The notes beneath the pieces are model-generated. The model saw only the letters and a program-made list of their open reading frames with translations. It searched no databases and was not told where the DNA came from. Made by a program: the position numbers and the translations under genes. Below are positions 34,256 through 46,900 of a stretch of DNA of 64,000 nucleotides, one piece after another. Location: contig OX393555.1 of the NCBI GenBank assembly GCA_947650365.1, positions 18,587,424-18,651,423 of the forward strand. The letters run 5' to 3'. This stretch comes from Chamaelirium japonicum (taxonomy: Eukaryota; Streptophyta; Magnoliopsida; Liliales; Melanthiaceae). The first letter of the stretch is position 1. Each line of letters starts with the position of its first letter.

Positions 34256-36483
34256 TTTATAAATGAAATCACTACCGGCAGCAGGATTTCAGAATTTATG
34301 GGCATTGATGTGAACAAGGGTTTTTTTGCTGCAGCATTGTTTGAGGCGTACCATATGTTGATTGTGAAAGGTAACTCTATGCCTTTGTTTTGATAGTAAT
34401 GCTCTTCATTTATTATTTAATTTTGGTTTTACTGCACCGTGAAAAATTAATTGTTCACTACCTGTTATGCACTTACAAATCAGCATCAGCATTATGGTTT
34501 GAAATTTCTTCATTGGTTTGTGTATTTAGCTCACTGACTGTCAACAAAATTAGTTTCTTTTAAATTTCTTATTATAGCTTTTGTTGCACGAGGAAATTAA
34601 ATTTGATGCTACCAAATATGTACAAAACAAATGTAAAGTGCAGAAACATTTCTCAAATTTGAGTATGCAGCCAACCCACTCCAAATTTGCAGGTTTTCCC
34701 CCTACGTAGGGAGGGGGCTGGGATTTGTACTTGTTATAGTTCAACTGACGATAGTAAAATGTTAAGTGTGTCAATTAGTACCACATACAGATAGTTCAGA
34801 TTGAATTCGGCCCAGTATTAGTTTTAAAACGACATGATGCTTTCATGGATGATGCTCTTTTTTGACTGTGAATTAAAATTCATAACCTTGATATGAAATA
34901 AAGCGGTTAACTCATATGACTTGCAAAAAGTTGTTGGAGTAATGCAGAAAAATATTCTTAATGTCTTAATTTTGCTTTCTTAGCTTTGCACTGGCATTTT
35001 TCTACTAGAAGTAAAATGACATACACCTGATTCTTTGCTGCTGAACTAACAATTATGTAAAATACTTTGACGGGTACAAATAGGTTGTGCTTGCAGTCAA
35101 GAGCATCACATTTGAATGCACAAAGTGTTATCATTATCATTTAAGGCTCGAAAATCCGATACTATACCAAAATGGAAGCCTATCAACCGGATTGCGCCAT
35201 ATTTTGAACCTTATAGTGCCACGTGGAGCCCTCTTCTGGAAGAGGGAGAAACAAAAATACTGGGGACCGCTCACTTGGGGTATTGATGCTATCGGACGAC
35301 TGTCGAGCCCCTCCCGAATTCTTAACCCCGTTTGCAGCATTGTACCCATGACCTCACCATGTGAGTGACACCATATCCATCTTGTGCATGACACGAGGTT
35401 GGTACTTAATCCAAAATAATTAAATAAAAAATACTTAAAGGGAGGGAGAAAGCACAATGGAAATCATGCAGTGAATGAGGTTGCGGTCAAAACCGTATTG
35501 CCCCTTGTAGATTTGATCTTGTGTCTCTTAACATTAGTTGGTTATTATATTTATGCCCTTTTGGCATAAATCTTCTACCAATTCAAGGATGGGACAAGAT
35601 TAATATGACCCTTACGAAGGACGTGTGGAACATGTTAGTGAAATCTAGCATGGTCTTATTTTTTGTTGTCCTAAATTGTTTTGCCATCCTCAAACCTAAA
35701 GGAAATACTTGACATGCAAGGAGTAGATGCCAAAATGGGAAGAAAAAATGCCGGTAAGTATATGGAAAGTGAAATTGAGACACCAAAGAAAAAGAGTACC
35801 AAATTCATGTAACTAGATACACACATAAATATATATCATATACAGTTGACTTCACATTTGCAAAAAAGAATCCTTCTACCCTCTTTGTCTAGGTCTTTTT
35901 CCAATATGCCTTGAAGTTTCTTGGTAAGCACTCTCTTACCAAGTTGACTTGGTCAGACTTTCGGCACGTTGATGTCAGGTCAACACCCAACAATTCTTGT
36001 CAAACTTTTTTAGTAGCCTTCTTTATTAGGATCCTTCTCCATATTCGAAAAAACCAATCGACTTAAGTTCAATCAGTATACAGCGAAGGACTATAGTGGG
36101 TACCCAAACATCACTAGATCTTAGTCTGCAGGTTTTGATCCTAGAGGCCGAGCACTTTAAATTGGATGATAATGATGATGATGCACAAAATCAAGAAACC
36201 ATGTGGGTGTAAACTTGTAAAAGTGTGTATTTGTTGTGATCCTAGTCTGCAGGTTTTGATCCTAGAGGCCGAGCACTTTAAATTGGATGATAATGATGAT
36301 GATGCACAAAATCAAGAAACCATGTGGGTGTAAACTTGTAAAAGTGTGTATTTGTTGTGTGCGGGTGTGTGGATGACTCATGCATGCAAAATTTTGAATT
36401 TTGGTTGGGTTAGACATTGTTATAGATAAAAGGAATGAGCCACATTTTGGTTCTCAAATCTTAAAAAAGAAATAGCAGCATAC
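34256..36483. other. 3' UTR and intergenic DNA
   Basis: AT-rich, with no conserved protein. The first few hundred bases are presumably the PHOX 3' UTR. A 121-bp tandem duplication lies at 36117-36359. I see no other feature. Confidence 0.6.
36117..36359. repeat. 121-bp perfect-looking tandem duplication
   Basis: TAGTCTGCAGGTTTTGATCC starts at 36122 and again at 36243. The two units are nearly identical through GTGTATTTGTTGTG, so the duplication is recent. Confidence 0.95.
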
Positions 36484-39249
36484 TGTGTGCGCAGAAAAAG
36501 ATACGGGTCGTCTTTATTGCGAGCACACGAAGATTACAGATGCCGGGACCCGAGCGGCTCGGGTGTGGCGAGTCCGGGTGCGGCGAATATTTGATCAGGA
36601 GATTGTGGGAGAGATCCTCTGGAGGTCCCTTTGATCCGCGTCTCCACGTGGTATTCGTGCGAGAGCTCTGAAGGGGTTGCCCAGGACAGAGGTCTTTACA
36701 GGGTGAGGGTTTTTGAGAGGCTAAGGAGTTTCTGCCGTTGCTTTTGTCCCGTCTGTGCTTCGCGCTTTCTCGGCTAGGGAGGTTTTGGGCTTCGTTCCTT
36801 GGTCTTCGTGTCTTCTTCGATTCTTACTAGACCTCGACGTCCTTGATCGTCGGTTCGTGGCGTCGATCGTACTTTTGGCGTCGGCTTTGGCTTTAGCTTT
36901 CGGCTTTGGCGTTGCTTTGGCGTGGCTCTGGCGTTTGCTTTGCTTTTGCGTTTGCGCTTGAACGTAGACGGGTAGAGGCTTGCGATGCTTTAGTTCTTCC
37001 GGACTTCGCGTCGTATCGACTAGAACGTGCGGTGCTTTGCTCGTGACCGTCGTAGTTGCTTGGCTTTGGCACGTGCGTTGCTTTAGCGCGGGCTTTACCG
37101 GTGCGTTTGCTTTGGCTCCTTGCGTTGGCTTTGGCTTTAGCTTTGACTCGATCTTCTTCTCGAACGGCGATGGCTACTTTTTTAGGGCTTCTTTATTCTT
37201 CCGGCTTCCTCGACGGTTGTGACGTCGGCTGGCTTCTTCTCCGGGCGAATTTGGCTTGATCAGAGTTGAAGGCTTCTTATAGAGATGGTGGGTGTAGCAC
37301 CGATCTCTATGCGACGGTTGTAGCGTCGGCTTTTGTTGATGAAGATGGCGGGGGTAGCACCGATCTCCGCACGACGGTTGTAGCGTCGGCTTTTGGTGAC
37401 GAAGACGGCAGGAGTAGCACCGACTTCAAGCCTTCTTCTCTCAGCTTTCTTCTTCGTGCGCTATGCAGTCAAAGTCGGTAGTCGGCCCTAGTCGGCCAAG
37501 GGCCGACTAGGACTAGTCGGGACTAATTCGAGACTAGTCGGCCAAAACTTATTCTAACCCCTCCCCCCCTCCCTAAACATATATGATATATGAACTAGCA
37601 TAAATGTCAATAAGTATATGATATTAGTCGGTTAATAACAATACATACCTTCACACTTCACAGCATGGGTATAAATACATAAGTAACAGTCTAACAGAAC
37701 ATAGTTGTATTAGCTTCATGCCCATGTCAAAAGACTCAGAACTAAGAATTCATCACAATATTTGTTTGATGATGTTTAATCAGTGAACAACCCCAATTTT
37801 GATTATAGGGTTATATGGATATCAACAAATAAACTAATTATTTGTCTATGTTTTTATCTGAGATTCTCAGGTGCTCAACAGATGATTATAGGGAAGAGCC
37901 ATAGTTGTGAGTCTTGCGACTCAAAACTTTGAGCCAATGTAAAAAAATCTAAACAAAATTGCTTGCAAAGACTCCTTTCAAAAAAATAATTTGCTTGCAG
38001 AATGCTGCCTGGGGACTAGTCGGCAGTCGTTAGTCGGGGACTAGTCGGGCTAGTCGGGTCTAGTCGGGATTCCGCCCAGCAATGATGGAATCGAAATTAA
38101 TCGGTCGGCAAAATGCCGCCCAGGGACTAGTCGGGGACTAGTCGCCGACTAGTCCCGACTTTGATAGCATAGTTCGTGCGAGGAGTCGATGCCTTTGTTG
38201 AAGACGACGGGTGTTGTCGGCTTCGATCTTCTTCTCCGGCCTTTGTTTATGGCGTCTTCGGAGCTGATGAAGATCGTTGGAGCAGTCGGGGTGACGACGA
38301 CTCCGGGTCTTCTTCCCCAAGCTTTCTTCTTCGTGCGAGGAGTCGAAGCTTTGATCTTCGAGTGCAAGGTCTTCACTTTGATGAGGACTTGAAGGGCCAA
38401 GTATTCCCGTAGGACGTGCTTGCCGTGCCTCGTGAAGCCTTCGGTCTTCAAGCGTTGGAGCTTCTCTTGCAGAGCCCTTTCGTCTTCAGCCTTCGGACCC
38501 TTGATGCCTTCCCCCACCCCTTCTATTTATAGGCAAAGGGGGGAGGTTGGGAGAGATATGGCTGAAATTTTTTTTGTTTCATCCAAAATCCCCCCCCGTA
38601 ACCATCAAGATATTGTTCCCTTATTTGGGGAAACAAACTCGATCCCTTCTTTTTAGTTGGGGTGGTTACGGGCAAGATGTGACTTGATCTTTGAAGATTG
38701 AGTTGTCATCTTTGCACTTTCGGATCGCATGGCGACACAACGTCATCTTGTCTATCGGATCGAGGGATCGTCGTGGATCTACGGTTGTGTAGACGTCCAC
38801 GCCACCTCCCCCCGCATCGAGGCGGTTAGGATTTTTTTCTTTTCTTTTTCTTTTTCTTTCCTTTTTCTTTTTCTTTTCTTCCCTTTATGGCCGGCCACAC
38901 CTCCCCATGGGGAGGGGGCACGGTTTTCCATGAAAGGGGGGCCAGTGGGCCTCTTTTTTTGGGTTCGGGTAGCGGGTCCGGTGGGACCCGTTCGCTTTGA
39001 GCCAGGCCCTTTTTATGAACGGGCTATTGTGCGCGAACTGAGTTCGCATGCGGACCGTTGTGTGTGGGCCGGGTTTCACATGCGGGCCGTTGTGTGTGGG
39101 CCAAGTTCGCAGGTGGGCCGTTGTGTGCGAGCCCGGTTTCACATGCGGGCCGTTGTGTGCGGGCCCGGTTTCGCATGTGGGCCGTTGTGTATGGGCCAGG
39201 TTTCGCATGCGGGTCGGGTCCAATCCGTGGGCTAATTTCGGTGCCCACA
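36484..39249 (+). repeat. Solo LTR of family C (copy B), split by a MITE
   Basis: Starts TGTGTGCGC at 36484 and ends GGTGCCCACA at 39249, with five-base duplications CATAC on both sides (36479-36483 and 39250-39254). The 3' two-thirds match 12785-14023 and the first 100 bases match 63894-64000. Without the inserted MITE the LTR is about 2.05 kb. Inside are roughly 59-bp repeats (37294-37440), a TATA-like CTATTTATAGG near 38522 and roughly 31-bp GC-rich repeats (39050-39215). No internal domains, hence a solo LTR. Frames through it are not genes. Confidence 0.92.
37461..38172. mobile_element. hAT-type MITE, CTATGC family, copy 1 (712 bp)
   Basis: Terminal inverted repeats CTATGC(AG/TA)TCAAAGTCGG, with an 8-base target duplication TTCGTGCG (37453-37460 and 38173-38180). 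Both ends carry many subterminal copies of ACTAGTCGG/CCGACTAGT; the middle is AT-rich and non-coding. It interrupts the solo LTR and is therefore younger than it. An 8-base duplication and subterminal repeats suit hAT, although the terminal bases are not the usual CAnnG. Confidence 0.92.
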
Positions 39250-40066
39250 CATACTATACACCCACCGCACCATATTTACCCGTTATTGAAAGTAGAACAC
39301 CCCCCTTTCCTCGCCTCTCCCCTGTGATTAGGAAACCGCTTAGAATAAGTTTCCCTAGTAGGTTTCCCATGATACACTTCCTCCTATGGGAAACATGTTT
39401 CCTGACAACTATGAGGTAGTCATGATATAACCTTTATTTATCCTTGATAGTGTGGGCTCATGAGCAATTCTAGTTGTCAATTAAGTGTAATAATTGTTGA
39501 CAGACAAAATTATCCTTCTATCACTTCGGTATCTGCTGAGAATATTTCTATGATTGACTGCACTATTAATGCATGATATATTTGATCTGCTAGAAGAGAA
39601 TGTTTATCCAAAATGACATAAAATTATTATCAAATAAGCTTTGTTGATATTACTCATGCAATTTCACTTTTATCAAATGGCTAGGATCCCAAGAATGATT
39701 ATTTCAGGTCTGGTAGCTACAACACTGAAAAAGAGCCCATCCTAAAAAATTACTGCTACAGAGTATCATAGCCACTATGCATAAATGGTTCTATAATGAT
39801 GTGGTTGGAATTGAATATAACCGGAGTTGGAAATCACGCATCTAACCCTTGATTGTTTGCGTGGATTTACACACTGAGGTGGTATTTTGTGGGCATAAAA
39901 GCTTAGATTGTGAGCATTTCTTATGACTTTTTCTTCTCTGAATGAAACCTCGATTGACACTTGTACTGTATGGAGAAGGCTTTGTTGCTGCTCAATGGAT
40001 TAACCGAACAGTTACATTTGTATTGTCTTCTTTAAATACGTTAGGTCGTTGCAATCTAGACTAATT

Positions 40067-40120
<54 letters not shown>

Positions 40121-41057
40121 AACCGATCGGGTTGATTTAGTACTCATGTTAAGGTTTAAATTAAATGCATGTGCCTGATAGTTTCATGGATTTTGTTTAG
40201 TGAATTATTAATTCACAATATTTTTTTTTTTGTCGTAAATCGGAATTTCACTATGGTTCGATTATTTTTCTAACACAACACATGGTTCCATTTCATTTGT
40301 AAGTGACTTACTGAACTCTCTAATTTATTTTGCAACTTGTAGAACTAGACATCAATATTGGTTCCATTTCATCGGTATGTGACTTACTGAACTCTGTTGT
40401 AATTTCTAGCCCCTGACATGATGTGGTTGGTTTTTTATCTGCAGATTTTTTTGCTGCCTGGGCAGGTGCATTATATCTTACAGGATAAAGAAAGGAGAAT
40501 TTGTTGGATTTTACAGTAGCAATCATTTGTCTGTAGAAACCATTCTTCGGATTTGGCGTGACAGCCAACCGACCATCAAGATTATTTTCTTGGTTGATGG
40601 TTAATAGTGAATCTTGTATTTCATTATTTTCTTGGATTCGTTCTTGCGTGCGGTGCCAGCTCCTTGCCGTTCTGATGGTCTGTAGGAGATTGAGCTCAAG
40701 TGATACAGTTGTTGAAGTTTGGATATGTTATCAGCTCAAGTGTGACTGTTACTGAGGTTTGTAGAAGACTTGATTCTTGTGATACATGATATTGGTGTTT
40801 AATGAACATTAAAGTTGTTGGTGTTAGAGTTTTGATGAAGCCACAGTTAATTGCAATGGATGGATTTTTATAGAATCAGTGGACCACCACTTTTTCTTGT
40901 GCCTGTATGCGGCAGCTATTTAATTCGGATCCCCTGCTTTCTTTATGGTTTGGATCAATAAATGGCTTAGTATGGAGCCAAATATGGATTATTACAGCAA
41001 CTATATCATGGTTTCTTTGGAAAGCTCAATGTGCAAATATTTTTATCAATGATTTTT
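39250..41057. other. Intergenic DNA
   Basis: No conserved coding sequence. A (CT)n microsatellite sits at 40071-40118. 40560-40800 holds short GT-rich direct repeats (CTCAAGTG(A/T)xAC). Nothing else seen. Confidence 0.6.
40071..40118. repeat. (CT)n microsatellite
   Basis: Uninterrupted TC/CT dinucleotides over about 48 bases. Confidence 0.98.
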
Positions 41058-41290
41058 GGGTAAATTTTACATAGACCCCCTGTGGTTTGACCGATTATCA
41101 CTTACACGCCCTCATGATTAAAACCCTACAAAGACCTCTTATAGTTTGAAAAACACATCACTTGCAAGGTCTCCAGAGGGGGTGTGTGTGTATGGCTTTT
41201 CGAACTATAGGAGGGCATTTGTAGGGTTTTAAACATGAGGGGGTGTAAGCGATCATCGGTCAAACTACAGGGGGTCTATGTGTAATTTCT
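41058..41290. mobile_element. Mutator-type palindromic MITE (233 bp)
   Basis: The two halves are near-complete inverted repeats of about 100 bases (GGGTAAATTTTACATAGACC and so on, against the reverse of the right end). Nine-base flanks ATGATTTTT (41049-41057) and ATGATTTTA (41291-41299) differ at one position. Long TIRs plus a 9-base duplication indicate a MULE-derived MITE. RNA from it would be one long hairpin. Confidence 0.88.
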
Positions 41291-42179
41291 ATGATTTTAT
41301 GAAAGATTCTAATGGTAATACAGTTTTGAGCTTGACTATAGGGGTCCGATCCTCTGACCCGGCACTAGTGGAAGCAGGGAGTTTCAAGCTAAGATTGCTG
41401 ATGCGTAAAAGTTTGCAGCGCCTGTAGTTATAGATTGGGTGATTATTCTCGAAGAAGAATCATTATTGTTAGTCTCATGGGTCATGAAATCACCACATAT
41501 GGAAGTAAGTTTTTCTCCGGATGCTTAGAGGCTCCCTCGGCATTGGTCGTCTTTGGCGGCAAAGCACAATCGGTCATCTTTGATGTCAACACACATCTTC
41601 GGTGGCAATACCCGTTCTAGCGGTCCCGTCCTGACGGACTAACAATCCTGACGCCACCACAATCGTCCACTGTCGGGACGGTCACCGCCACCTAAGCAGC
41701 CGTCGAACCCGTGCATGTTAGTAACGCAGCTGCCACCTTTGGCGGCAAACCACAATCGGTTATCTTTGATGTCATCACACATCGGAAAACCACAATGGGT
41801 CACCTTTGGCAACACATATGAGAAAAAAAAGTGAATTTATATATAATTTAGCTAATTGTACTTCCTCACAATCTTTTCACATTTTCTCTTCGGGGCAAAA
41901 TACCCTTTTTACATTCAACCTCTCGCACAACTAAGGAAACTCTAATTGAGAGTTTCATCCCAACATTATATTACTCAATAAAAGACAACATAGGCTCAAC
42001 ATACTCAAAAGTAGAACTGCAACAACACGCACAGCACTGCAATAACACCTAAAACTTAATACTAATCATAAACCGTAATTCATAAATCATAAAATCTAAA
42101 CCCAAATCCTTAATTCCTAATTCTTAATTCTTAAACCCTAAATACTAAATCCGAACAAATAATATAGGATCGCGCCAAG
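41291..42179. other. Intergenic DNA with short direct repeats
   Basis: 'TTTGGCGGCAAA(G/C)CACAATCGGT(C/T)ATCTTTGATGTCA' occurs at about 41551 and 41740. 42080-42150 is a degenerate AAATCCTAATT/AAACCCTAA-like stretch. No gene. Confidence 0.6.
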
Positions 42180-42990
42180 TGAATAGCACCAAGTAGATCC
42201 CATTTGATTTTTGCACTCAATTTTTACCCCGATTTTCAAATCATTAGATATATGTTTTAGAAGTTATTGATTTTTTTTGTGAGCATAATCACCTTGTCTT
42301 AGATAGTACATCCACAAAAAAAATCAACACATTTTAAATCCTCTAAGTACAACAAATATAAAACGCTTTATCGACAATCCATTTTAATTGCTAATTTGAA
42401 GAGTACATTTGATTTGTAGACCTTTTATTTTTTGACTTGTACATTGACCTCTCAACCTTTCATTGACATAGAAGGCTAAAAAATGAATGGTTTTTTTGTA
42501 GATCTGTTATCCAAAGCAAAATGATCATCCTTATAAAATTTCATCACATTGAATATCTTTAGATGTCGAATGTGATGAAATTGTTAAATATAAGTAGGAA
42601 ATGAGATATCTATATTAAGGTGATCATCCTCACAAAAAATCAATAAGTTCTGAAACCCCTAAGCATATCAAATAAGCTCGCCAAATTAAGACGATACAAC
42701 TTCTAACATTTTGATACACTAGAGGTTTCAGAATTTGCTAATTTTTGATGAGGGTGATCATATTGCTATAGATAGCATATCCATCAAAAATCAACAAATA
42801 TTGAAACATCTAGGTCCATCAAAATATTAGAAACTTTTTTAGTCGTCCATTCAACCGTTAATTTGAAGAATTTATTTGAAATGCGCAGAGGTTTCAGAAC
42901 TTGCTAATTTTTTGTGAGATGATCATCTTAATATAGATTTCACATCTACAAAAAATTAACAAATTTGGAAACCTCTATGTACGCTAATAG
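42180..42990. repeat. AT-rich foldback repeat cluster
   Basis: Several inverted copies of 'GTTTCAGAATTTGCTAATTTTTGATGAGGGTGATCAT' (about 42268, 42545-42655, 42725-42815 and 42890-42975). The same theme, with TTTTGTGAGGATGATCATC, recurs inside the MITE at 54531-54877. Element ends not defined. Confidence 0.65.
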
Positions 42991-42999
42991 AGGAGCATA

Positions 43000-43480
43000 G
43001 ATTGAGGCCTTCTTTGTATGGACATACAAAGTCATGCTCCTATATATATTTACTGTAGCAATTACATTTATTTACCATGTTGCTACAATAAAGAGAGAGA
43101 AGCATGATTTTACGGTAGCAATTGTAGTTAATAGAGAGGAGCATGACTTGCTACAGTAAAATCACTGTCGCAATAGTATTTGTTTTCCATATTACTACAG
43201 TGAAATCACTGTATGAATATTATACATTTGTCTTCAGAGTAAACATTCTCCAGACAGTAAAATCACTGTATTAGTAGTATACATTTGTCTTCAGAAAAGA
43301 ATAAACATTCGCCATATTACTACAATGATTTCACTGTAGTAACCGCACTACCTGCACTATGTAGATGAATATATACTCTTTACTTAAGGAGGGCAGTTTT
43401 GTCATTGAGGGGATAAAAGAAGGGTATAGTACTTACTGCAGCTCGTGCTATTTCAGGAGGGACTTGAGCAATATATCAAA
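43000..43480. repeat. AT-rich repeat with 'ACTGTAGCAAT' motifs
   Basis: Short repeats of TACTGTAGCAATT and AAATCACTGTA, similar in style to 30425-30715 and 63240-63490. Probably a MITE relic downstream of RPN13. Confidence 0.45.
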
Positions 43481-43990
43481 AATAACGTCCTGCAACTAAA
43501 AGCCATCTCTCAAACAGGACTTATGTCAAACTTTCCCCCTTTTTTTATATTTTCTTTGCATTGAGAAATTAACTTGAGAGTTTCATAACTCTACACTCTA
43601 CACTCTACACTCTACGATGTCTTTCGAATACAAGGTATACCGCCTGACAGTATCCAGTTGGTAAGACAACTTCCTCCAGGTTGCGAGATCATCACACCAT
43701 CGATTATTTGTACTAAACCACCTTAGCTTATGTCACAGATGATACAGAAGTCTTACACTAGAACATGATGAATAGTTTATGATCAATGTGAATCAATCGA
43801 CACCTATGACTGTAACGAAAGACCGTCGCCCACATTGTCCACCACTTCTTGCATGTCTTCTCACTGACCAAAAACTCCACAGAGAATTCATGAGAAAGAA
43901 GCCTCCGCAACCCTCACAAACCTTGCTTCCCCTGTGTGGCAGAGAAACAGAATGCCACAAGACTCCGTTCGCAGAGTATGCTGGCGCCCG
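43481..43990 (-). other. 3' flank of RPN13 (3' UTR presumed)
   Basis: Lies directly after the RPN13 stop (minus strand). No coding signal. The polyadenylation site was not identified. Confidence 0.5.
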
Positions 43991-46900
43991 TCAGCTTTCA
44001 TCCATCGGACCGCTACCACTACATCTTTGCGACTCATCCGGACGCGAGTCAGCTCCTCCAGCTTCCAGGTTTTTTGCGACCGTGTCTTCCAAGGCCTCGA
44101 GGAAGGAGAGGACGGTAAATTTGTCTGCAGGGCAGATTGAGAGTCGGTTACCATAGCAAACTGTGTGGCTACATAGAGCATCGAGCAATATTCATCAAAT
44201 TACATAAAAGATCGTGATTTATTCATCAATGTTTTATTGCCCTAATGATTCTTTATCTTACTGCCAGACTTTCCTTACCCTCAATCAATAATTGAGATTT
44301 CGGGTTCGACTTAGGGTTTTGGCCCGAGTCGAAAGTGAATTTTCGGCTGTTTTGATCGCTTTGAGTTCGGTTGGAAGCATTGAACATTACAAGTATCAAA
44401 ATGAGAAATAAAAATTTAAAACAAAATTGATGAATGTTATAGTTTTTTTTAAAAAGAACTCTAACGCACTTTTGTGCTAGAGAGGGGGAAACTGCCCCAC
44501 TTTCAGTGTTCATGGAAGTGAAAAAGATAGAATCATGAGGCAGGACAACCAATTACCAGGAGTTGATAATATAATATAGTTATATAGTTAACAACTATGA
44601 AATAGTATAACTTACGAATTATGTGATACATGTAATACAACGTGGTAGTCCAATGTGGATCATCAAAGTATGTAATTTCATCTTAGTCCAAAGCACGATG
44701 CTACAGAAGAACTTAAGTGATGTACAGTCGTCACCCATGATGAACACAGCTCAATCCATATTACAATGTTGTGTTGGTGTTATATATTTTATGCCTTGTC
44801 AATTTGGTATTGATCCAAGGGAAGACCCTACGGTTCTCGTACTATCTCGGCGATGGTTTCGGTTTGTTAGGGTAAAATGTAAACTGTTTAAACCGTCTCA
44901 GCTTGGGACCTTGGGTTAGGCAAAATCCTCAAATCATGTGAAATACCTAGTTCATTCACTAAATACTCGGATTATGGATCAGTGTTGTTGGCAAACAAGA
45001 GCACTATATTTTGAGCTAAATTTTTCAAATTAATTTGTGTATGCCTATGTTTACTAAATTGTTCATTTGTTTTAATAAACGTTTAAGATTTCTTGATATA
45101 TATCCAAATTATAATTTATAACTTTTTAATTTTGTAGAATCTTACGATCCTTGATCCGATGGTACGATTCGATCCTACATATGTATTGGTCCTTCCATCT
45201 AATGTCATTAGTGGTCCCTTTTTGTTACACTCATTAGAATTTATGTAAGCTCTTGATCCTGACAACCTTGCATCGAGCAACAACATAAAATGTATCGGTC
45301 CTTCCATCTAATGTCATTCGCTCTCACTTTTCTGTTACACTCCTTAGCATCCATGTAAGCAATGTATAAAAAAGAGCATTAAGTATAGGGTTAAGGAAGA
45401 GTGTTGAATCTTTTGACCAAATGAAAGCATAAAGATTTAGTTTTTGAGTGGGATTTCTTGAAAGTTTATGCTCATTGCTCTCCAAGTATTTGTGTGTTGT
45501 ATTCTTCTTCTCTCTATTCTCTAATCTCACTACAACTTTCTCCATTCTTCTCTCTCCATCATTGATATATATTTCTACAAGGCATTGGTTCTAGAGCCTT
45601 CGAAAGGGATCTCACATCAGTAGGCATATTGGATCTCAATTTCCACATCATTACAAAAACCTTGACCAGCATCTTGACACTACAAACAACTCTTAGAACC
45701 TGGTGAACCCAGACTTGAAACAAATGCCTAAATGCTGAAATGCCTTGCTGTCTATAAATCACGAAGCAGGAGGAATACTTACATTTACTTGGGTCAATTC
45801 CAAACTGAGAGAGATCTAACTGTCCTGTCCGAAGAACCTACAAAACGGCCAAGATTCACCAAATTGGCAATATGACTTGAAAATCATATCATCATTCAAT
45901 GAAAAAGAAATTTTCTTACGTGAGTAAATGTGTCTACTTGCTGGCGAAATGGTGCACTCTGCAGCAACTCCATGAAAGCATCGGGAGTCCATGAACCCTG
46001 AAACAACATACCAATCAAAAACTGCAACAGTAACTAATCACTATATCTCCAACGCATTCAAACGGGTACCTCAGGCAAGAAAGACGCCAGTCGTTGTTCA
46101 AGTCGCAATGTTTCCATCAGTGGTAAGACCAAATCGGGCTTTAAAATATCTCCTAAACCCAAACCTGCACCCCAAAAAAAAACAGAAGTTATTGGAACAT
46201 GAAAGTCATTAACATAGAAACCTCATAGACAACCATAGTTTACCTCCATCTGGATCTTCAACAGCATCTATAATACCAATAGGAATGAAATTTAGTGTTG
46301 AGGCACATAAATTAGGAGGCCAGAAGTGGAAATGCCTCTATGAGTTGGTAAGCACTAAAAATATACCTGCTGGTTGAATGCTTCTTAATATTCTTTGCAG
46401 ATCTACCAATTGTACAGGTCCAGCTGCAGAAGTTACTTCACCAGCCAATTCGGAAGTCATGCTTTGATCAACCAAGTTTCCAGCTCTGAATCGCAGAAAG
46501 CACTATCAAAAGGTTGCTAAAAAAAATATAAGACATAAACAAATAGAATCAATAAGCACAAACAAAACGTACAATTATAAATCATCTATCATAGATTCAT
46601 AATTAATACAAAATGAAAAGACGCCTGTTTCAGTAGATGCTAGAGTGCTGACGATCGTAGGCAAATTTGCACTACAATCAATTATGAAGAATGATGTCGG
46701 TTCTCCCGGCAATCAGATTATCAAGACGCCCCCATCCTTGGCTTCTGTCCTTGTGGACACTACTCAACCATTGGATCGAGGTCTTCATCAAATCCCTCTT
46801 GCAATCAAACAAAAGTCCAAACTTTCAAATTGATTCATGATCCCATTAATCACCACAACAATCGATTGATCAAGCAAATGGTCTTCATCACGATACAATA

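Noticed and set aside
40320-40568. Minus-strand frame of 82 codons
   Set aside because: No similarity to a known family, no splice-consistent partner exons, and AT-rich intergenic context.
42060-42150. AAACCCTAA-like stretch as an interstitial telomere
   Set aside because: Only one or two near-canonical units amid varied AT-rich words; not a telomere array.
46645-46833. Short plus-strand frame in RPN13 intron 7
   Set aside because: No domain and isolated; the surrounding DNA is intron on the other strand.
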